Below the pieces are notes generated by a model that ran no database searches, had not been told where the DNA came from, and saw nothing but the letters and a program-made list of their open reading frames with translations. 64,000 bases of DNA from Alentia gelatinosa (Eukaryota > Annelida > Polychaeta > Phyllodocida > Polynoidae), in NCBI GenBank assembly GCA_950022655.1, contig OX465584.1, forward strand, positions 59,073,841 through 59,137,840. Reading direction: 5' to 3'. Of this stretch, positions 38,700-51,530 are shown one piece after another. A program made the position numbers and the translations under genes. The first letter of the stretch is position 1, and each line of letters begins with the position of its first letter.

Positions 38700-40425
38700 G
38701 TAAATGTTCTGAAAAAATTCCTTAATCTATAGGGGCCAATAACAATAATTGTTAATATTATTATATTTTTCTACTACTCCTAACCATTGAAAGTATGGTA
38801 TATTCATATTATCATGAAAAAACACCCTGTTGTGGGTAGTTTGGGTCCTCTAGCTTTGTTATTTTTGATCCCACATACACAAAACCAGGTTCCCCTGTAA
38901 GGTCTGACTGAGCCTGACCAGAATACACAATAAAATCATACATTTCTATTAAATTTAGCGTTTTATTGAATGGAGAAGCAATATTGATCATTTGACGACG
39001 ATCCGTGACATCTGGCCATTTGCTGGTCCATTAGTTTGTAACAATTCACAGTAAGTTTTCCGACTAAAAACTGCAGATTTTGCCATTTCAAGTTTATCCT
39101 CGGCCATATGCTTACGGAACAATGAATACTTTCTCTCGGGTGAAGTGCAATTTATATAAAAATTCTTGAAAGATCTCGCAATTTATAAAATGCCTTTAAA
39201 AATATCTAGTTCTCCATTGTTGCTTATTAGATAACTGTAAATATGAATTCGTGAGAGTAACTTTTTATATTGTAGGCTAAAATATACTCCTACATTTTTT
39301 ATCTTTGGTACTGAATGCCTAATTGGGAAGATGCAATAAAGGGTATACTTTTGTGCCAACTCTGAAAAGAGGTGTAAATGAATTAATGCAACAAATATAG
39401 TTGTTTCTCTTGTTCTTAGCAATATGTTATAGGTTGATCAATGTATTGAACATCCCTCAAACAAAGAAGACCAATGAAAAATAAATAAACAGAAATCATT
39501 ATTAACAGGAAATGTATCACACAGATAAGAAGGACTTTGAAGTCTGCAAGATCATGTTCGGAATCAACATACCACAGAAATCTTGATGTATAATTTTGGT
39601 GAATAAACGCTGCTGGATATATAAAAAAAGCATGATAAAAATACAAAACACACACATTTTGCATTCATCTGAAAATAAATTTGTAGTCTCATTTATTTAT
39701 AAAAGGTATTAACCTGGAATAGATAAGGGAATGGATTGAACACGAAACAGGGATGGCGGTAATATATAATTATGGTTTTATTAAGTACATTTACAATAAA
39801 CCTGAACATCTAGATCGATACATAGAATAGGCTAAGCCTAAAGGTAAGACTTAAAACACGACTCGTGTTGTTGATTTGAGGCAGCAGAATGACCGTTGCA
39901 GCGAACGTTATGTCACATGTGACCTTGGTGACCCCGTAACCTGGATACTTGACCCCGACAACAAATAGCTGCCGTGTAGATTATACACCAACTAGACTTG
40001 CCGAGTCCTCCGCGAGGTTAGGCGGTTAATTAATTTATATATACATATATATAATAAGTTATATAGTGACATATCAATATTATGGTTGTCCAATTTGTGG
40101 AACAATCCTTTTTTTTTAAACATTTATTTTTCCTGGGTCGTGCTCAATCGATTGGTTTCAATGCATGGCCAGCATATATCTACAGTATACAGATCTATTA
40201 TTCTTTCATAAGCACTGAGGCAACATATGCACAACAATTATAGAAAAATGACTGAATTGAGACAGGTATAAGTATCATGCCCTAAGGGTTATGATCCTGC
40301 TTTTGATAGGCCCATGGAGAGACAATGGAAGTTCATATAATGGAATGCAATGTGCATGATAATTATAAGCTATATACAAGATAGACTGATACACACTAAA
40401 GTCATTGGTATTATTAGAGTGTGCT
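38700..40425. other. AT-rich intergenic stretch, nothing recognised
   Basis: Scattered short ORFs on both strands without recognisable domains or splice structure. Contains AATAAA at 38929 and a TGACCTTGGTGACCC motif at 39920. Confidence 0.5.
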
Positions 40426-40429
40426 TACA

Positions 40430-40640
40430 CACGCTAAATACATCATCTAGAGGTTAGAGGCAGGGTTAGAGTGGTCACATTGAACTTTCAGTGTGCTTCC
40501 AGAAAACTATCCCTTTACTACCTGTGTGCTATTCACTGTGCTATTGAGAAGAGAGCAGGGTGTCAGTGTCTCAGGGTCTTAGAGGTGTGCCCAGCTGACT
40601 ATGACCAATCACTCAAGACCGAGTGGGTGCGCTTGGAGAA
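40430..40640 (+). repeat. Second copy of the 29870-30065 repeat
   Basis: Shares AAATACATCATCTAGAGGTT, AACTATCCCTTTACTA and TGACCAATCACTCAAGACC with intron 18. Probably a fragment of an unrecognised retroelement. Confidence 0.65.
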
Positions 40641-41058
40641 CAATTTGCAAGGCTGCATTCTGCAGTACTTGTAACTTGTTTCTATCATGATAGCTAGAAT
40701 TTGCATACAGGATATCCCTATAGTCTATGATTGTTAGTAGCAGTTTTATAAATTGATTTCGCCGCCATTTCGGTAATATAAGGTCTTATCCTTTTTAAAT
40801 TAGTTCTTTCAAGAAAGTAGAAAATCTTCAGGATTTTTCTGATATAGATGAAGTGTTACTTTCAAAGATTTGACAAGTTTTCAATACTAAAGAAACCGAC
40901 CTACAGCTGGCTGTTTCCCCTGTTTTTTAAAACTGGTTCATGGGGTCTTATAGGGGTTTCTCAAAATGTGACTTTTAGGGAGTACCCTCCATGTTAACAG
41001 GAAGTGATCAAGGTGGGATACCGGCGTATTGTGGGTGGTTTTAATACCAGGCGGCCCA

Positions 41059-41370
41059 GGGACCTGTTTCACTAGTTTCGTGACATGTCTGTGACACCAT
41101 ACAGACATTGGGGTTGTCTAGTTTCGTGACAACACAAGTAGCTGCCCTTAGGTAAAGATAGACCCAAAACATAAGAATTAGACAAATCTACACATCATGG
41201 ACCTGTTTCACTAGTTTCATGACAAAAGTGTTAGACAAGACATGAAAAGCGGCACCAACAGTGCAAGCAAGAACGGACAAAACGAAGTCTAATGTCTAGT
41301 TCTTATGAAACCGGACACACCATCTAGACGCCATCTAGACATGTCACGAAACTACTAAAACAGGTGCCTG
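41059..41370. mobile_element. MITE with GGACCTGTTTCACTAGT termini, copy 2
   Basis: Left end GGGACCTGTTTCACTAGTTT; the right end is degenerate (CTACTAAAACAGGTGCC). Closely similar to 35511-35807 inside. Confidence 0.75.
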
Positions 41371-42165
41371 GTACAGTTTTGTCTGTAGTAATGGGGTTGG
41401 TGGGGTTCTAAATGCTGATAAGGCAGAGAGAAACTCTCAGATTCTTCCTGGGCTCGGCCAGTCGCTCCCATAGATTTTACTTGTTAAACATCTTTTTACC
41501 TGCCTCCCTACAGGTCCTGGGATAGTAAATTGGCCTTTTTCCACAGGCCGGTGTCGCACTTTATCTCGTTGGTTACGCAATGCCTGCAGCCAAACAAGCC
41601 CCTGGCAACGGATTCTTTAGCATTGGATCACTCAGTATATGAGCGTAATACGTTCATAATACCCGTGTGAAAAAAGCAAAATAAGAAACCATCAAAACAA
41701 TAGAATTCAGCATGACTTTCCGTTTTTTTTTTTTAAATTAAAAGTTTCGAAAGATATTGTCTTGATTTCTCCCATTTCTGTTTTTCAATTCCTCCATTTT
41801 TTAAGGGAGCCCATAATGGGGGCTCTCCATTTTTCCAAAGAACAACATTTTCATAACTGGAGATTTTATTGCAGCTTCCTTTTAGAGAATATCTATCCCT
41901 ATGGTTGTTTTCCATCCTAAATATTCTTTTGTTGGATACAAATCTACTTACAGTGTAACGTGAGCATGAAGCTTTTTCCTTCGTCTCTTTTTTATATACG
42001 TGATACAGTGATAATATAAGGTTTTCCGAAAATAAATACATATTTTTTGTTAGACAAACTTCGACTATTCTGGGTATAAAAGTATATCAGTATCAAACAG
42101 TATCAAGACATACAAGAAATACATATATGGCTCTATAGGTCCTGAGGGAAAGAAGGACACTTGAT

Positions 42166-42169
<4 letters not shown>

Positions 42170-42214
<45 letters not shown>
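42170..42214. repeat. (AT)n microsatellite
   Basis: Uninterrupted alternating TA of about 44 bp. Confidence 0.95.
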
Positions 42215-42219
<5 letters not shown>

Positions 42220-42624
42220 TATTTATCAAACTCACATCCCTCAGTTAATATCAAATGATTGCCAAACACAGTACATTCTTCATGCTGAAGAGGAACCTTA
42301 TTATTACAAAGAAAATGGATTTCCAACCCAAAGATTCCAATCAGCTCTCATTCGTAATGGACTGTATCGTTTAGAAGCCTCTTTGCCTATTACTGTTCAT
42401 TGCGTCTTCTGTATAAATTCCCTTGACTGAGTATTGTCTTTTACTATATACCGATGCTGTATATACTGTAAATACGTACCGTTTCGCCTTATGACGTAAA
42501 AATACTGTACGGACCAGTGGTCCATACATCAAAATACGGACTATCTAGCCATACACATTTATCAAAATTTTGGTTGTTAAGAAAAATGAAATTAATTTTT
42601 TTTAAAATTTCGGTTATATAGTAA

Positions 42625-42775
42625 ATATATAACATCCAACCATGCTTGTACAAGTCACAGAACTCGATGCTAATTTACGGTTTGTACGGAACTCGGCGTA
42701 AACGCCTCGGTCCATACAAACCGTAATTAGCATCTCGTTCTGTGACTTGTACAGCATGGTCAGGACGTTCTATAT
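42625..42775. mobile_element. TATAGAACGACC-ended hairpin MITE
   Basis: Hairpin GATGCTAATTTACGGTTTGT / ACAAACCGTAATTAGCATC. The right end CAGCATGGTCAGGACGTTCT is the satellite unit in reverse. Confidence 0.7.
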
Positions 42776-43799
42776 AAGCACGCTTTTAGTGACCACAGGA
42801 TCCCATGATTGAATACATAAAAAGAGATGAGGTACAATCATCAGCATATAAGTACTTCGACAAAAACTTATAAAAACACAGCTCTTGTACGTGAATTATT
42901 GTATTTTATGAAAATAAAAGCTGCTTAAAAAAAAAAAAAAATCAAATCCTTTTTTCGAATTTGACATTTATTTTTGAAAATGTCAGAGAATCATGCGCCA
43001 CTCCCTCAACGGTAGTCCCTCCAGTCATGCATCGGACTGACAGGACTAAATATCAACAGGAGCCATGTATACCTCCAGACAATAACTGATAATAAACTAA
43101 TTTACTGATAACCAGAGGCAGCCTGATAAGAAACGCCCCTTATTAGGGTCACTTAGGAATCCAACATTTCCAATGTCAAGGTCGCGCATAGCATGTGTTT
43201 AAAGGTCAGAGTGAAGGTCACTATGTGGCAATTTGCGACGAGCGAGAGACGATTAAGTGAGTGATTAATATCTTGGCAGCAGTGACTAACAGATAGCTGC
43301 ATGGGGCCCCTAGATGTTCTTATTGTATACCCAATAATCTCTTCTACTCGTGTCATAACCAATAAGGATAAATTGAGCTTTTATAGATAAGAATAAACTC
43401 CTCGTACTATAATTATATGTGCAGGCACTCATGTAGACATCTCTGTCTATAGTGTCGTACTGATGTGGTCTGTGTTGTATTTCAGTTAATTTTTGGTACA
43501 TTAGAGATAATCATGGACCTTGGGATTAGTATATATAGTATGGACAATATTTGTGTCAGATACAAGTGGCCGTAGTTTTTCCATACAGAGTTCCTATTGA
43601 CACTTTCTATCAAGTGGATAATATCAGGAAACGTCCTTACTGTGGACGAAACGGTTCCTGTTCGAGGTCAGTCGTGGATATCATACTGCCTGACGCCATA
43701 GGCGGAAGGCAGTAAGAAATGAAAGACTGACCGAGAACGAGAAACGTTTCGCCCACAGTAAGGACGTTTGCTTATTATTATATGCCTTAAATCGATGAA

Positions 43800-43920
43800 A
43801 AAACAACATTTTAATGACTTATTAAGTCACTCTCACAGCGGGTACGAACATTATTATTACTGCACCCCTAGCAGCGGGCAGTATTTCATAGACATTCTGA
43901 CACAGGTATATAATAATATA
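43800..43920 (+). repeat. ~120-bp conserved repeat, copy 1
   Basis: AATGACTTATTAAGTCACTC, ACATTATTATTACTGCACCC and GCAGCGGGCAGTATTTCATA match 47733-47855 at high identity. It follows a hairpin at 43635-43770 (GTCCTTACTGTGG / CCACAGTAAGGAC). Confidence 0.7.
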
Positions 43921-44215
43921 CAAAATGTGAACAAGAGGTTGGTGTGTGGTAAAGCCCAGCTCGAGTGGTTCACAGAGTAGTCTCCAAAACCATCGTTTAT
44001 TGCATTAATTATTATTCTCGAATAGATTAAATCCAGGAATTGACATATTATAGGGTACATCATTACCCTACTCTCAGGCACAAATTGACTAGACAGCGAC
44101 ATCTACCACCGATTCTCACCAATCCGATCCGATAATAAATGGGAACAATAATGTCGCTGTCGCATGAAGTGAATAACTTACAAAAACATAATTATGACGC
44201 CAATACAATGACACT

Positions 44216-44500
44216 AAGGCCTAGCGTCCACCTACTACGATAGACATTTAGACCTACCGATATGGCTCCGATACAAAAAGTAAATATCGGAGACATATCG
44301 GCAAGGTGAAAAATCGTGGACATATGTCTAGACATGGCAATACACTACTTATTGTATGGGGTTTTATCGGTGTCTAATCGCAGAAACGTGGTCAACTGCC
44401 CCGATATCAGGTGACCTTCCGACGCGATTTTGATTTTGTATCGGGAGGTGCAGCGTAGACCATATCGGTGCCATATCGTAGTAGGTGGACGCCAGGCCTT
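44216..44500. mobile_element. TACTACGAT-family MITE, full copy
   Basis: Ends TAAGGCCTAGCGTCCACCTA and TAGGTGGACGCCAGGCCTTA. Well preserved interior. A second hairpin (CTCGGTGAAGG / CCTTCACCTCGAG, 44515-44590) abuts it. Confidence 0.88.
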
Positions 44501-44969
44501 ATTCTCGGTGAAGGCCAAAAATCCTTCAGAAATTGTTCATTGAACTCGCTCTGAAGGATTTCTTACCTTCACCTCGAGAATAAATATCATCGTATTGGCG
44601 TCATTACTGTGGTTTTTCTTTTATCATAATATGCCTTAGATTGGTTATTTTTGTACTTCTTCTTTTACGAGTAAAGCACCCCATCCTAGCATACGAAACC
44701 AAAAGTGTGTTTTGTTTTTATCCGTATTGTCAAAGGAGTGGTCTCGTTTTCCTGTTTGATGCTGCTATCTCTTTTTTTTAATAGAGCACAGCATCTATCC
44801 TACCCCTAATAAAAAACTCCATAGGCTTAACATTGGGTCACTGTATTCCACATGCCATTGTTTTTTTGCATTTTCTTTTTGCTGATATATGGAACTTATA
44901 TTATCCTCATGGAGTTATTTGCAAAACTCAATAGAATTTAAAAATCACACAACTACCAGCATTTGTCTT

Positions 44970-45575
44970 TAACCCTTGAAGGACAAATGATGCCTTGAGT
45001 CATCAACCGGCCCAGGCCGAATGATGCCTCAAGGCATCATTTCTCTTAAACCTATAGAATTGTTTTTGACAAGGAAATGATTTATCAATATACATGAAAT
45101 CTTCAGAAAATGTAGGTTATCACAATTAATATTATTAAGCTAAAATAAGTGAAATATTATTGACTACCAATAATACCACGTGATGGACCATCGGATTAGG
45201 ACTTCATCCAAAATGTGTTTGTCCTTTAGAGATATGCACTAGTACCCGTCATTTTGGTGACAGTGACAGTTAAATATGATATTATATCTACATGATCGGA
45301 AGATTTCAAGAATATCTATTATTTCTTTGTTAAAACATTTTTCTTAATATTGGGACAATGATGCCTCCAGGCATCATGCGTCTTTAGTGCGGTGATGCCT
45401 CCAGGCATCATGCGTCTTTAGCATGGTGATGCCTCCAGGCATCATGCGTCTTTAGCATGGTGATGCCTCCAGGCATTATGCGTCTTTAGCGTGGTGATGC
45501 CTCCAGACATCATGCGTCTTTAGCGTAGTGATGCCTCCAGGCATCATGCGTCCTCAAAGGGTTAGAGGGTTAAAG
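44970..45575 (+). mobile_element. TTAACCCTT-bounded element with ATGCCTCCAGGCAT satellite
   Basis: Begins TTAACCCTTGAAGGACAAAT and ends AAAGGGTTAGAGGGTTAAAG. It contains six 34-bp units with GATGCCTCCAGGCATCATGC (45358-45555), plus isolated palindromes near the left end. Confidence 0.8.
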
Positions 45576-46110
45576 ACACTGTGTATACCAGGAAGAGGAG
45601 CATGAAGACACGAAGCGGACAGAAATATAATATCGACGTCTCCCGACACCCACTATCTTCACGAACGAGCGTTTTCTGAGAATGCTATCTCTGCTATATC
45701 CGCAAGGTCAACAAGTGCCTTTCCCACTTTGGTGATAAACAATGAACCTGACATAAACGAGTTTAATTATCTTGTACCAATTACCCGTAGTTTTTCATGG
45801 TTCTTGACTCACTGTGATTGTCAGGCGAATCCTTGAGATTTGCAGTGCTGGTGTTGAGGTTAGTGTTTGCGGTTTTCTTTTGCACCAGAGGAATTAGCAT
45901 GTTATTATTTTTTTATTTCGACCAGTTCTGTCACGAATGGACAGATCTTCAACTGGAAGTGCAAGGTTACAATACATAATCTCTCCATTACAATGTTTAC
46001 ATTTGTTGTCTCCTTAAAACTAGAGGATGATGATGATAATGACAATGGTACATTTGATAATCATTGACAAGTGATACAGGTTCAATTCAATAAGGGATAC
46101 AATACCCAAA

Positions 46111-46341
46111 CTAGGTTCGCCATTCATAAGTAGACAACCGACTTTTCACCATCTTTTTAAAAGTTTTCTTGGAATCAGCCATGTGACAATCCGCCGGAAG
46201 TGCATCCCACTTCTTAGATCCTCTGTAGTAGGGTGACCTTTGATAGTGGCTACTATTAATCTTCCGCGTTTTGAATTTTTTCCGACCGTCACTTCTGGTG
46301 CGTTGGGTTTCTTTTAGCGAGTTTTTTATTGTTCGTTCCAC
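46111..46341 (-). pseudogene. LINE reverse-transcriptase C-terminal fragment
   Basis: The minus strand encodes SPYYRGSKKWDALPADC and then SKKTFKKMVKSRL, the same RT tail pattern as at 4747. It is truncated at 46337 by an inserted TACTACGAT-family element. Confidence 0.65.
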
Positions 46342-46980
46342 CTACTACGATAAAGATTTAGACCTACGATATGGCACCGATACAAAAAGCAAATATCGGA
46401 GACATATCGGGAAGGTGCAAAATCGTAGATATATGTCTAGACATGCCAATCAGCCATGCATTGTATGTGGTTTTCTTCGGTGTCTAATAGCAGAAACGTG
46501 GTCAACTGCCCAGATATTAGGTGACCTTCCGACGCGATTTAGATTTTGTATAGGGAGGTGGATCGTAGACCTTTTCCTACCCCTAATAAAAAAACGCCAT
46601 AGGTTTAACATTGACTCAGTGTATTTGACATAGCGTTGGATAAAGTGTTATTTATGCACTGAGGTGAATAAAAAAACGGACCAATCAGGGACGAGATAAC
46701 GAAAATAGATCCGGCAGCATTGATAACTACTAACATGGATGATTACAAATATTCTCTGTATATCGGTGAGATGGGGTAGGATAAATACGAAACCGAACTT
46801 GAGTTAGCCTTGTCAATGTTTATACCACTCTGGTCAGGTCTGCTACTCACTAAACTCGGCTAATGCCTCGTGTAGTAATACGCGACCTGCCCATCGTGGC
46901 ATAAACATTGACAAGGCTAACTCTCGTTTGGTTTCTACTAAATATCGGAGCCATATCGTAGTAGGTGGACGCCAGGCCTT
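46337..46980. mobile_element. TACTACGAT-family MITE split by a hairpin MITE
   Basis: The outer element runs 46337-46568 and resumes at about 46942-46980 (ATATCGTAGTAGGTGGACGC). The insert (about 46569-46940) has TTTCCTACCCCTAATAAA..GGGGTAGGATAAA and a hairpin GAGTTAGCCTTGTCAATG / CATTGACAAGGCTAACTC. Confidence 0.8.
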
Positions 46981-47732
46981 ACTTGTTCGAGTCTCTCAGA
47001 AACGACAGTTGCACACGCACCATTGTATTCACACAACAAGTCCAACAGTTATGCCTACGCTGCCATACTCGTTAATCATAAATCATCTGATTATATATCA
47101 AATTTGATATCCATTCACAATTATTGCCATTTATATATATTTCAATAAGAACCACGTCATATCACAATGTCCCTACATATGTCAATAAATGAATGCATTT
47201 TATGACTTGCTGTGGCTTGGCTATTCATTCCTCTATCATGTCTTGTCCACATTTATTTTTCTAAATGATGCCACAACAGCTGACTATATGCGGGTCCTGA
47301 AACAAACATTTACATGGCCACTCAATATGATAAATAAGATTTGTGGGATATATTGATATGTTGACATTGTCAATAACTGATCTTTAACACGCGACAGCCT
47401 TAAGTCTACCCGCATAGTGTCAACCTTGTGAAACACATCTCAATGAATAGAGCTTTGACAACTGAACAAAGAAACAAATGTTGACTGTGTCAGACATATT
47501 AGGGGCCCATCGATATGGCCAGATTTATATAAACAAGGTATAAACAAGGTTTCCACTTGCCTTATATTTGAAACTGATATATTTGTGTTTAACCAATGGC
47601 CAATATAAGGTTCGACAATATATCGGTCAACGGAAACTAGGCTTTTTATATGGTGGAGAATACGTGATATCAGGGAGAAATTTGAAAAAAAGGAGAAAAA
47701 ATCAAACCTCAGATTGTACTTTTTGTGTTCAA

Positions 47733-47855
47733 AACAACATTTTGATGACTTATTAAGTCACACTCACAGCGGGCACGAACATTATTATTACTGCACCCCT
47801 AGCAGCGGGCAGTATTTCATAGACATTCGCACACAGCTATATAATAATACAGACA
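47733..47855 (+). repeat. ~120-bp conserved repeat, copy 2
   Basis: Counterpart of 43800-43920. 47000-47700 upstream shows nothing I recognise. Confidence 0.7.
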
Positions 47856-48059
47856 ATTGGTGTATCACAAATGAAGGAATCCCACGGATTATATCAAAGA
47901 TTAACCTGAGGGAAAAGAAACCAATTACCAAATCACCAAATCATGTAATCTTTTACCTGTGGAAACTCAAAAATCAATTCAAAAATATGTACCTAATTAA
48001 TGTAAGGTGAAGGAAGTAATAGATACTTAGTTATAATTGATTCAAATATAGCGTGAATC

Positions 48060-48345
48060 GGGCGTGTAGGTATTTTTCTCCATAAACTTAACATTGGGAA
48101 CTTCTTCCCAACGCCCATTGAGTATTTAGAAGAAATACTCAATGGGGGATTATATCACAAGGGTTAGCCCATTAGTCAATGTGAAGGGTGAGATAAATTC
48201 AGAAACCTAGCTATTCAACTCTAGGGTCAGATCTCGGTCCTATCTAGTTTGAATTGCTACGTAATTCACACGGCTTTGCCTTTTGATATACTATGCTTTT
48301 CAGACTTGATGCGATAACAGCTCTGACGGTAAGTTTTCAAAGGTT
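48060..48345 (-). mobile_element. Bipartite hairpin MITE, CTCACCC type
   Basis: Reverse copy: CCATAAACTTAACATTGGGA..GATAAATTCAGAAACC..GAATTGCTACGTAATTCAC..GGCTTTGCC. The right arm is degenerate. Confidence 0.65.
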
Positions 48346-48702
48346 TCCTCTATATCATCTTTGTTCTGACTCATCTATATATAGGAGGACTTTTACTATG
48401 GAGGATTGCCCCATAAAGGGTGAATATAGGATCAATAATTAAAAAAGAAAATTGTTTAGGGCATGGGTAGAACGCAACCACGATCTATGCCCCAGAAAAA
48501 TTGGAAATATAGAATCAATAAATACTGCAACTTAAAAAAACCCAAAAATAAATCGCCTCACATGATTGTGTTCTTCAATGTAAATGTCCGAACTCTTCTC
48601 GTTGATGGTACTTGTATGATTGAGACGTGGCGCCACCATTCGGCAATAATTCGAACTAATTTTAAAGGTTATTTTTCCTTACGCTGGCCACCAGAGCTAG
48701 GG

Positions 48703-49092
48703 TAACCCAGCGTTTACATTGGACGACTAAATACGTGGCGACTGTAGATCGTCAAACAATAGTCGTCAGGTGGTGACAATGTCCACCGCAAAAGTCGTGG
48801 ACATCAGAATGTGTCCAAGCGTTTACACTGACGACTATAACTTTTCACAGAATCGCCACCTATCTAGACTACGAATTCAAGCCCGCTTGAAATAGTGGCG
48901 GGCGTCAGAGCGTGTCCAATAGTCGTCAGGTGGTGCCTAATTGTATAATCTGATGTAACCAGACGATCTGCAGTCGCCACACGCTTGGCGTTTACATTAG
49001 ACGATTTCTAGACTTTTACGGCAGATAGTCGTCAGGCGGTGTGAAATACCAGAATCGCCGCCTATAATCGTCTAGTGTAAACGCCGGGTTAG
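48703..49092. mobile_element. MITE with AACCCAGCGTTTACA termini
   Basis: Left end AACCCAGCGTTTACATTGGA, right end CTAGTGTAAACGCCGGGTT. The inside repeats GTCGTCAGGTGGTG and its complement. Fragments are at 55080-55250 and 58035-58155. Confidence 0.75.
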
Positions 49093-49379
49093 ATGCGTGG
49101 CCGCCTTGAGCCACTACAAGGACCCACTGCCGGACCTTTTTTACTGCTTGGAGAGTGGGTTATTTCATAATCTTGATGCCAATTTTCAATTTCCTTATCT
49201 CCCTTCGTGTATATTTTTTTATACGATGAACCTAAAGCTAGGTTTCATTATCAATGTTTTCAGCTATGAACAATTCCTATTAAGTCGTTCAGCGTTTAGT
49301 GCCTACTAGAACAAAACTACATGGTTTGAGGCGCGAACAACCCCCTATATCGGAGCTCAGAGCAGACAGGGGTTGGTTA

Positions 49380-49745
49380 CCAATATAATTGTAATTATTA
49401 TCCATCGGATACAAAGTCCCCATTGAAAATGTATGAGGACTCAGTAAACCACTACCAACCTGTCAGATACCATAACTGTGGTATACGGATTCAAACCTGT
49501 GGTATACGGCCTCAAAACCATGGTATATGGGAAAGATAGTCCCGTTTGCTATAAAGCAAAGAAATAGTTCCTATTGTTATACCCGTTAATATGGCAATTA
49601 CTGGGTTTAATTTATTCGAAAAGATGGATAATAAATGCAACAAACGATGATTTTGTGGACAGGCAGCTCTGTAAACCACTCGCGGTTGACCTCGTAACAC
49701 ACTCGCTAGCGCTCGTGGTTTAGGGCCACCTGTCCACAAAACCAT
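49380..49745 (-). mobile_element. ATTATCCAT-ended repeat with hairpin, fuller copy
   Basis: ATTATCCATCGGATACAAAG..GTGGTATACGG blocks are followed by GATGGATAATAAATGCAACA and a hairpin TTTTGTGGACAGGCAG / CCACCTGTCCACAAAA. Counterpart at 55680-56045. Confidence 0.6.
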
Positions 49746-49917
49746 CCCAACTTATATGCATTCACAGTCGCATTTCCTTTGGTTCGGATCCATTATTAAA
49801 ACCTAACTTCACCCGTAAAGTTATGATGAATTATTCTGAACACATTACAAGGGAAAATGAAGATAGGCAGTAATACCTCTTAGTTATTTAAGCTCTGCAT
49901 GCCAATAATACACTGGC

Positions 49918-50208
49918 CTTTATCCTACCCCTAATATAAAATCCCACAGGCTTAACATTGAGTTTCCGTATGCCACGCTATCTGGCATACAGAGTTTTAT
50001 ATGCCACTAGTGGCATACAGAATTGTTATCACGTAATGATCCAAAATCGAGGAGACAGGGTAGGATAAAATAAAAACCTGATTCGTTTTAATCTTGGCCA
50101 CCACATGCCACTCCTGGAGTTTTGGCTTCGCCTCGTGAAATCAATATGTCAAACTCCAGTCTTGGCATACGGTGGCCAAGATTAAAACTTATCCAGTTTT
50201 ACGATAGT
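49918..50208 (+). mobile_element. Bipartite hairpin MITE, CTACCCC type
   Basis: TTTATCCTACCCCTAATATA..CAGGGTAGGATAAAA plus a hairpin with loop TTGGCTTCGCCTCGTGAAAT. One loop arm is shortened relative to 18801-19104. Confidence 0.78.
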
Positions 50209-50409
50209 AACTGGAAGAATGAGTTCCTAGCCCTAAAAAACACATGGTTAGCAAAATAGAACATTACATGTGATCAAGCTAATAAGCCATTACCATTGGC
50301 TGAAGAAAATAGCCGAGACATATGAGTTCCTCTAAAACTCTGTCAGTGGTGACCACCGATTGCACGTCAGTATCAAACAATCGGCACGGGTAGTAATTTA
50401 CTAAGAAGG

Positions 50410-50690
50410 ATATTGATGAGTGTTTGGTCTGTGTCCCCATTCGCCATCGAGTTTGGAGTGTGCAGTATTATGAACGAGGCGATAGCCGAGTGAATATTCT
50501 GAAGCACTCCAAACGAGATGGTGAACAGGGACTCAGACCAAGCACGAATATGTTTCTGATTTATCTTAGCCTGGAAATATTCATCTCTTTATCATCCGTT
50601 GAGAACGGGATACCGTTCTCGCAAGCCTGTTGAGAACGAGTTCGTAATGCTAAGCCTATGGACGTTTATACCAGGCTAAGATAAAATCCT
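50410..50690 (+). mobile_element. Bipartite hairpin MITE, CTTAGCCTGG type
   Basis: Hairpin TTTGGTCTGTGTCCCCATTC / GGACTCAGACCAAGC with loop GAGGCGATAGCCGAG, then TTATCTTAGCCTGG..CCAGGCTAAGATAAA with AATGCTAAGCCTATGG. Same architecture, third sequence family. Confidence 0.65.
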
Positions 50691-50692
50691 AA

Positions 50693-50985
50693 TCTCACCC
50701 CTGGTATTTTTCGGCATAGACCTAACATTGGGAACTCGTATCCAACACCCATTGAATAATTAGGGGGTAAAACTCAATTTGGGATTATGTCACAATGCTT
50801 AGCTCATTAGTCAATGTGAAGGGTAAGATAGATCCAGAAACCTATTCAAGTTTAGGGTCAGAGCTCGATTCCATCTCATTTAAATCGCTATATAATTCAC
50901 ACAGCTTAGCCTTGTGAATTACTACGCGATTCAAACTCGATGGGATACGCGCTCTGACCCTAAACACTCATAGGTTGAAATTCAA
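50693..50985 (-). mobile_element. Bipartite hairpin MITE, CTCACCC type
   Basis: Directly abuts the preceding element. ATCTCACCCCTGGTATTTTT..GTGAAGGGTAAGATA, then hairpin GTCAGAGCTCGATTCCATC / GATGGGATACGCGCTCTGAC with loop AGCTTAGCCTTGTG. Confidence 0.75.
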
Positions 50986-51530
50986 ACGGTGTAGGTAATT
51001 AGATTCAATGTATTTGGCCATCATCACCGACGAAATTAATTGGTTAGATTTGTCAGTTGAAAATTAAATTTGTGGGTGGTACCAGCATTGCATAATCTAA
51101 TCAGTAAAAGTTGTTTCGTCATTTCCTTGTCATTGCCCGATCTTACATCGGTAGTGCACATTTCCTCTTGTGGAGAATTCAACTCAAAGTGGCTACTAAT
51201 CTGCCAGAGGTATGAAATCCAATAATCGGTGGGAAGAATCGGCAAGTGTAAACGCCAAATATATGCCTTGTTTCCAATAGATTTTACGTGGACTTATTGC
51301 TTTAATTTCCCTGCTAATTCCCTGAGGTCCACCATAAAATCAAGCAGTTTCGATTCTCTAGGTCCGTGAGGAAATTGGCTAATTTGGTGAGGCGTTGTAA
51401 TGATAGATGAGGCTTGTTCTCCACCACTCGAAACCTATTGGAAATTCACCATGGAATTAGGTTAATTATTCTAAATTTCCCCCAGAAATCATACCTCTGC
51501 ACACCTAATTTCCTTTATTATCCACCTAAG

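Noticed and set aside
41733..42041. 102-codon minus-strand ORF
   Set aside because: No recognisable domain, low complexity, no splice partners; probably chance in AT-rich DNA.
46271..46633. ORF of 120 codons on the + strand
   Set aside because: It crosses the junction of a LINE remnant (antisense) with two MITEs; no domain.
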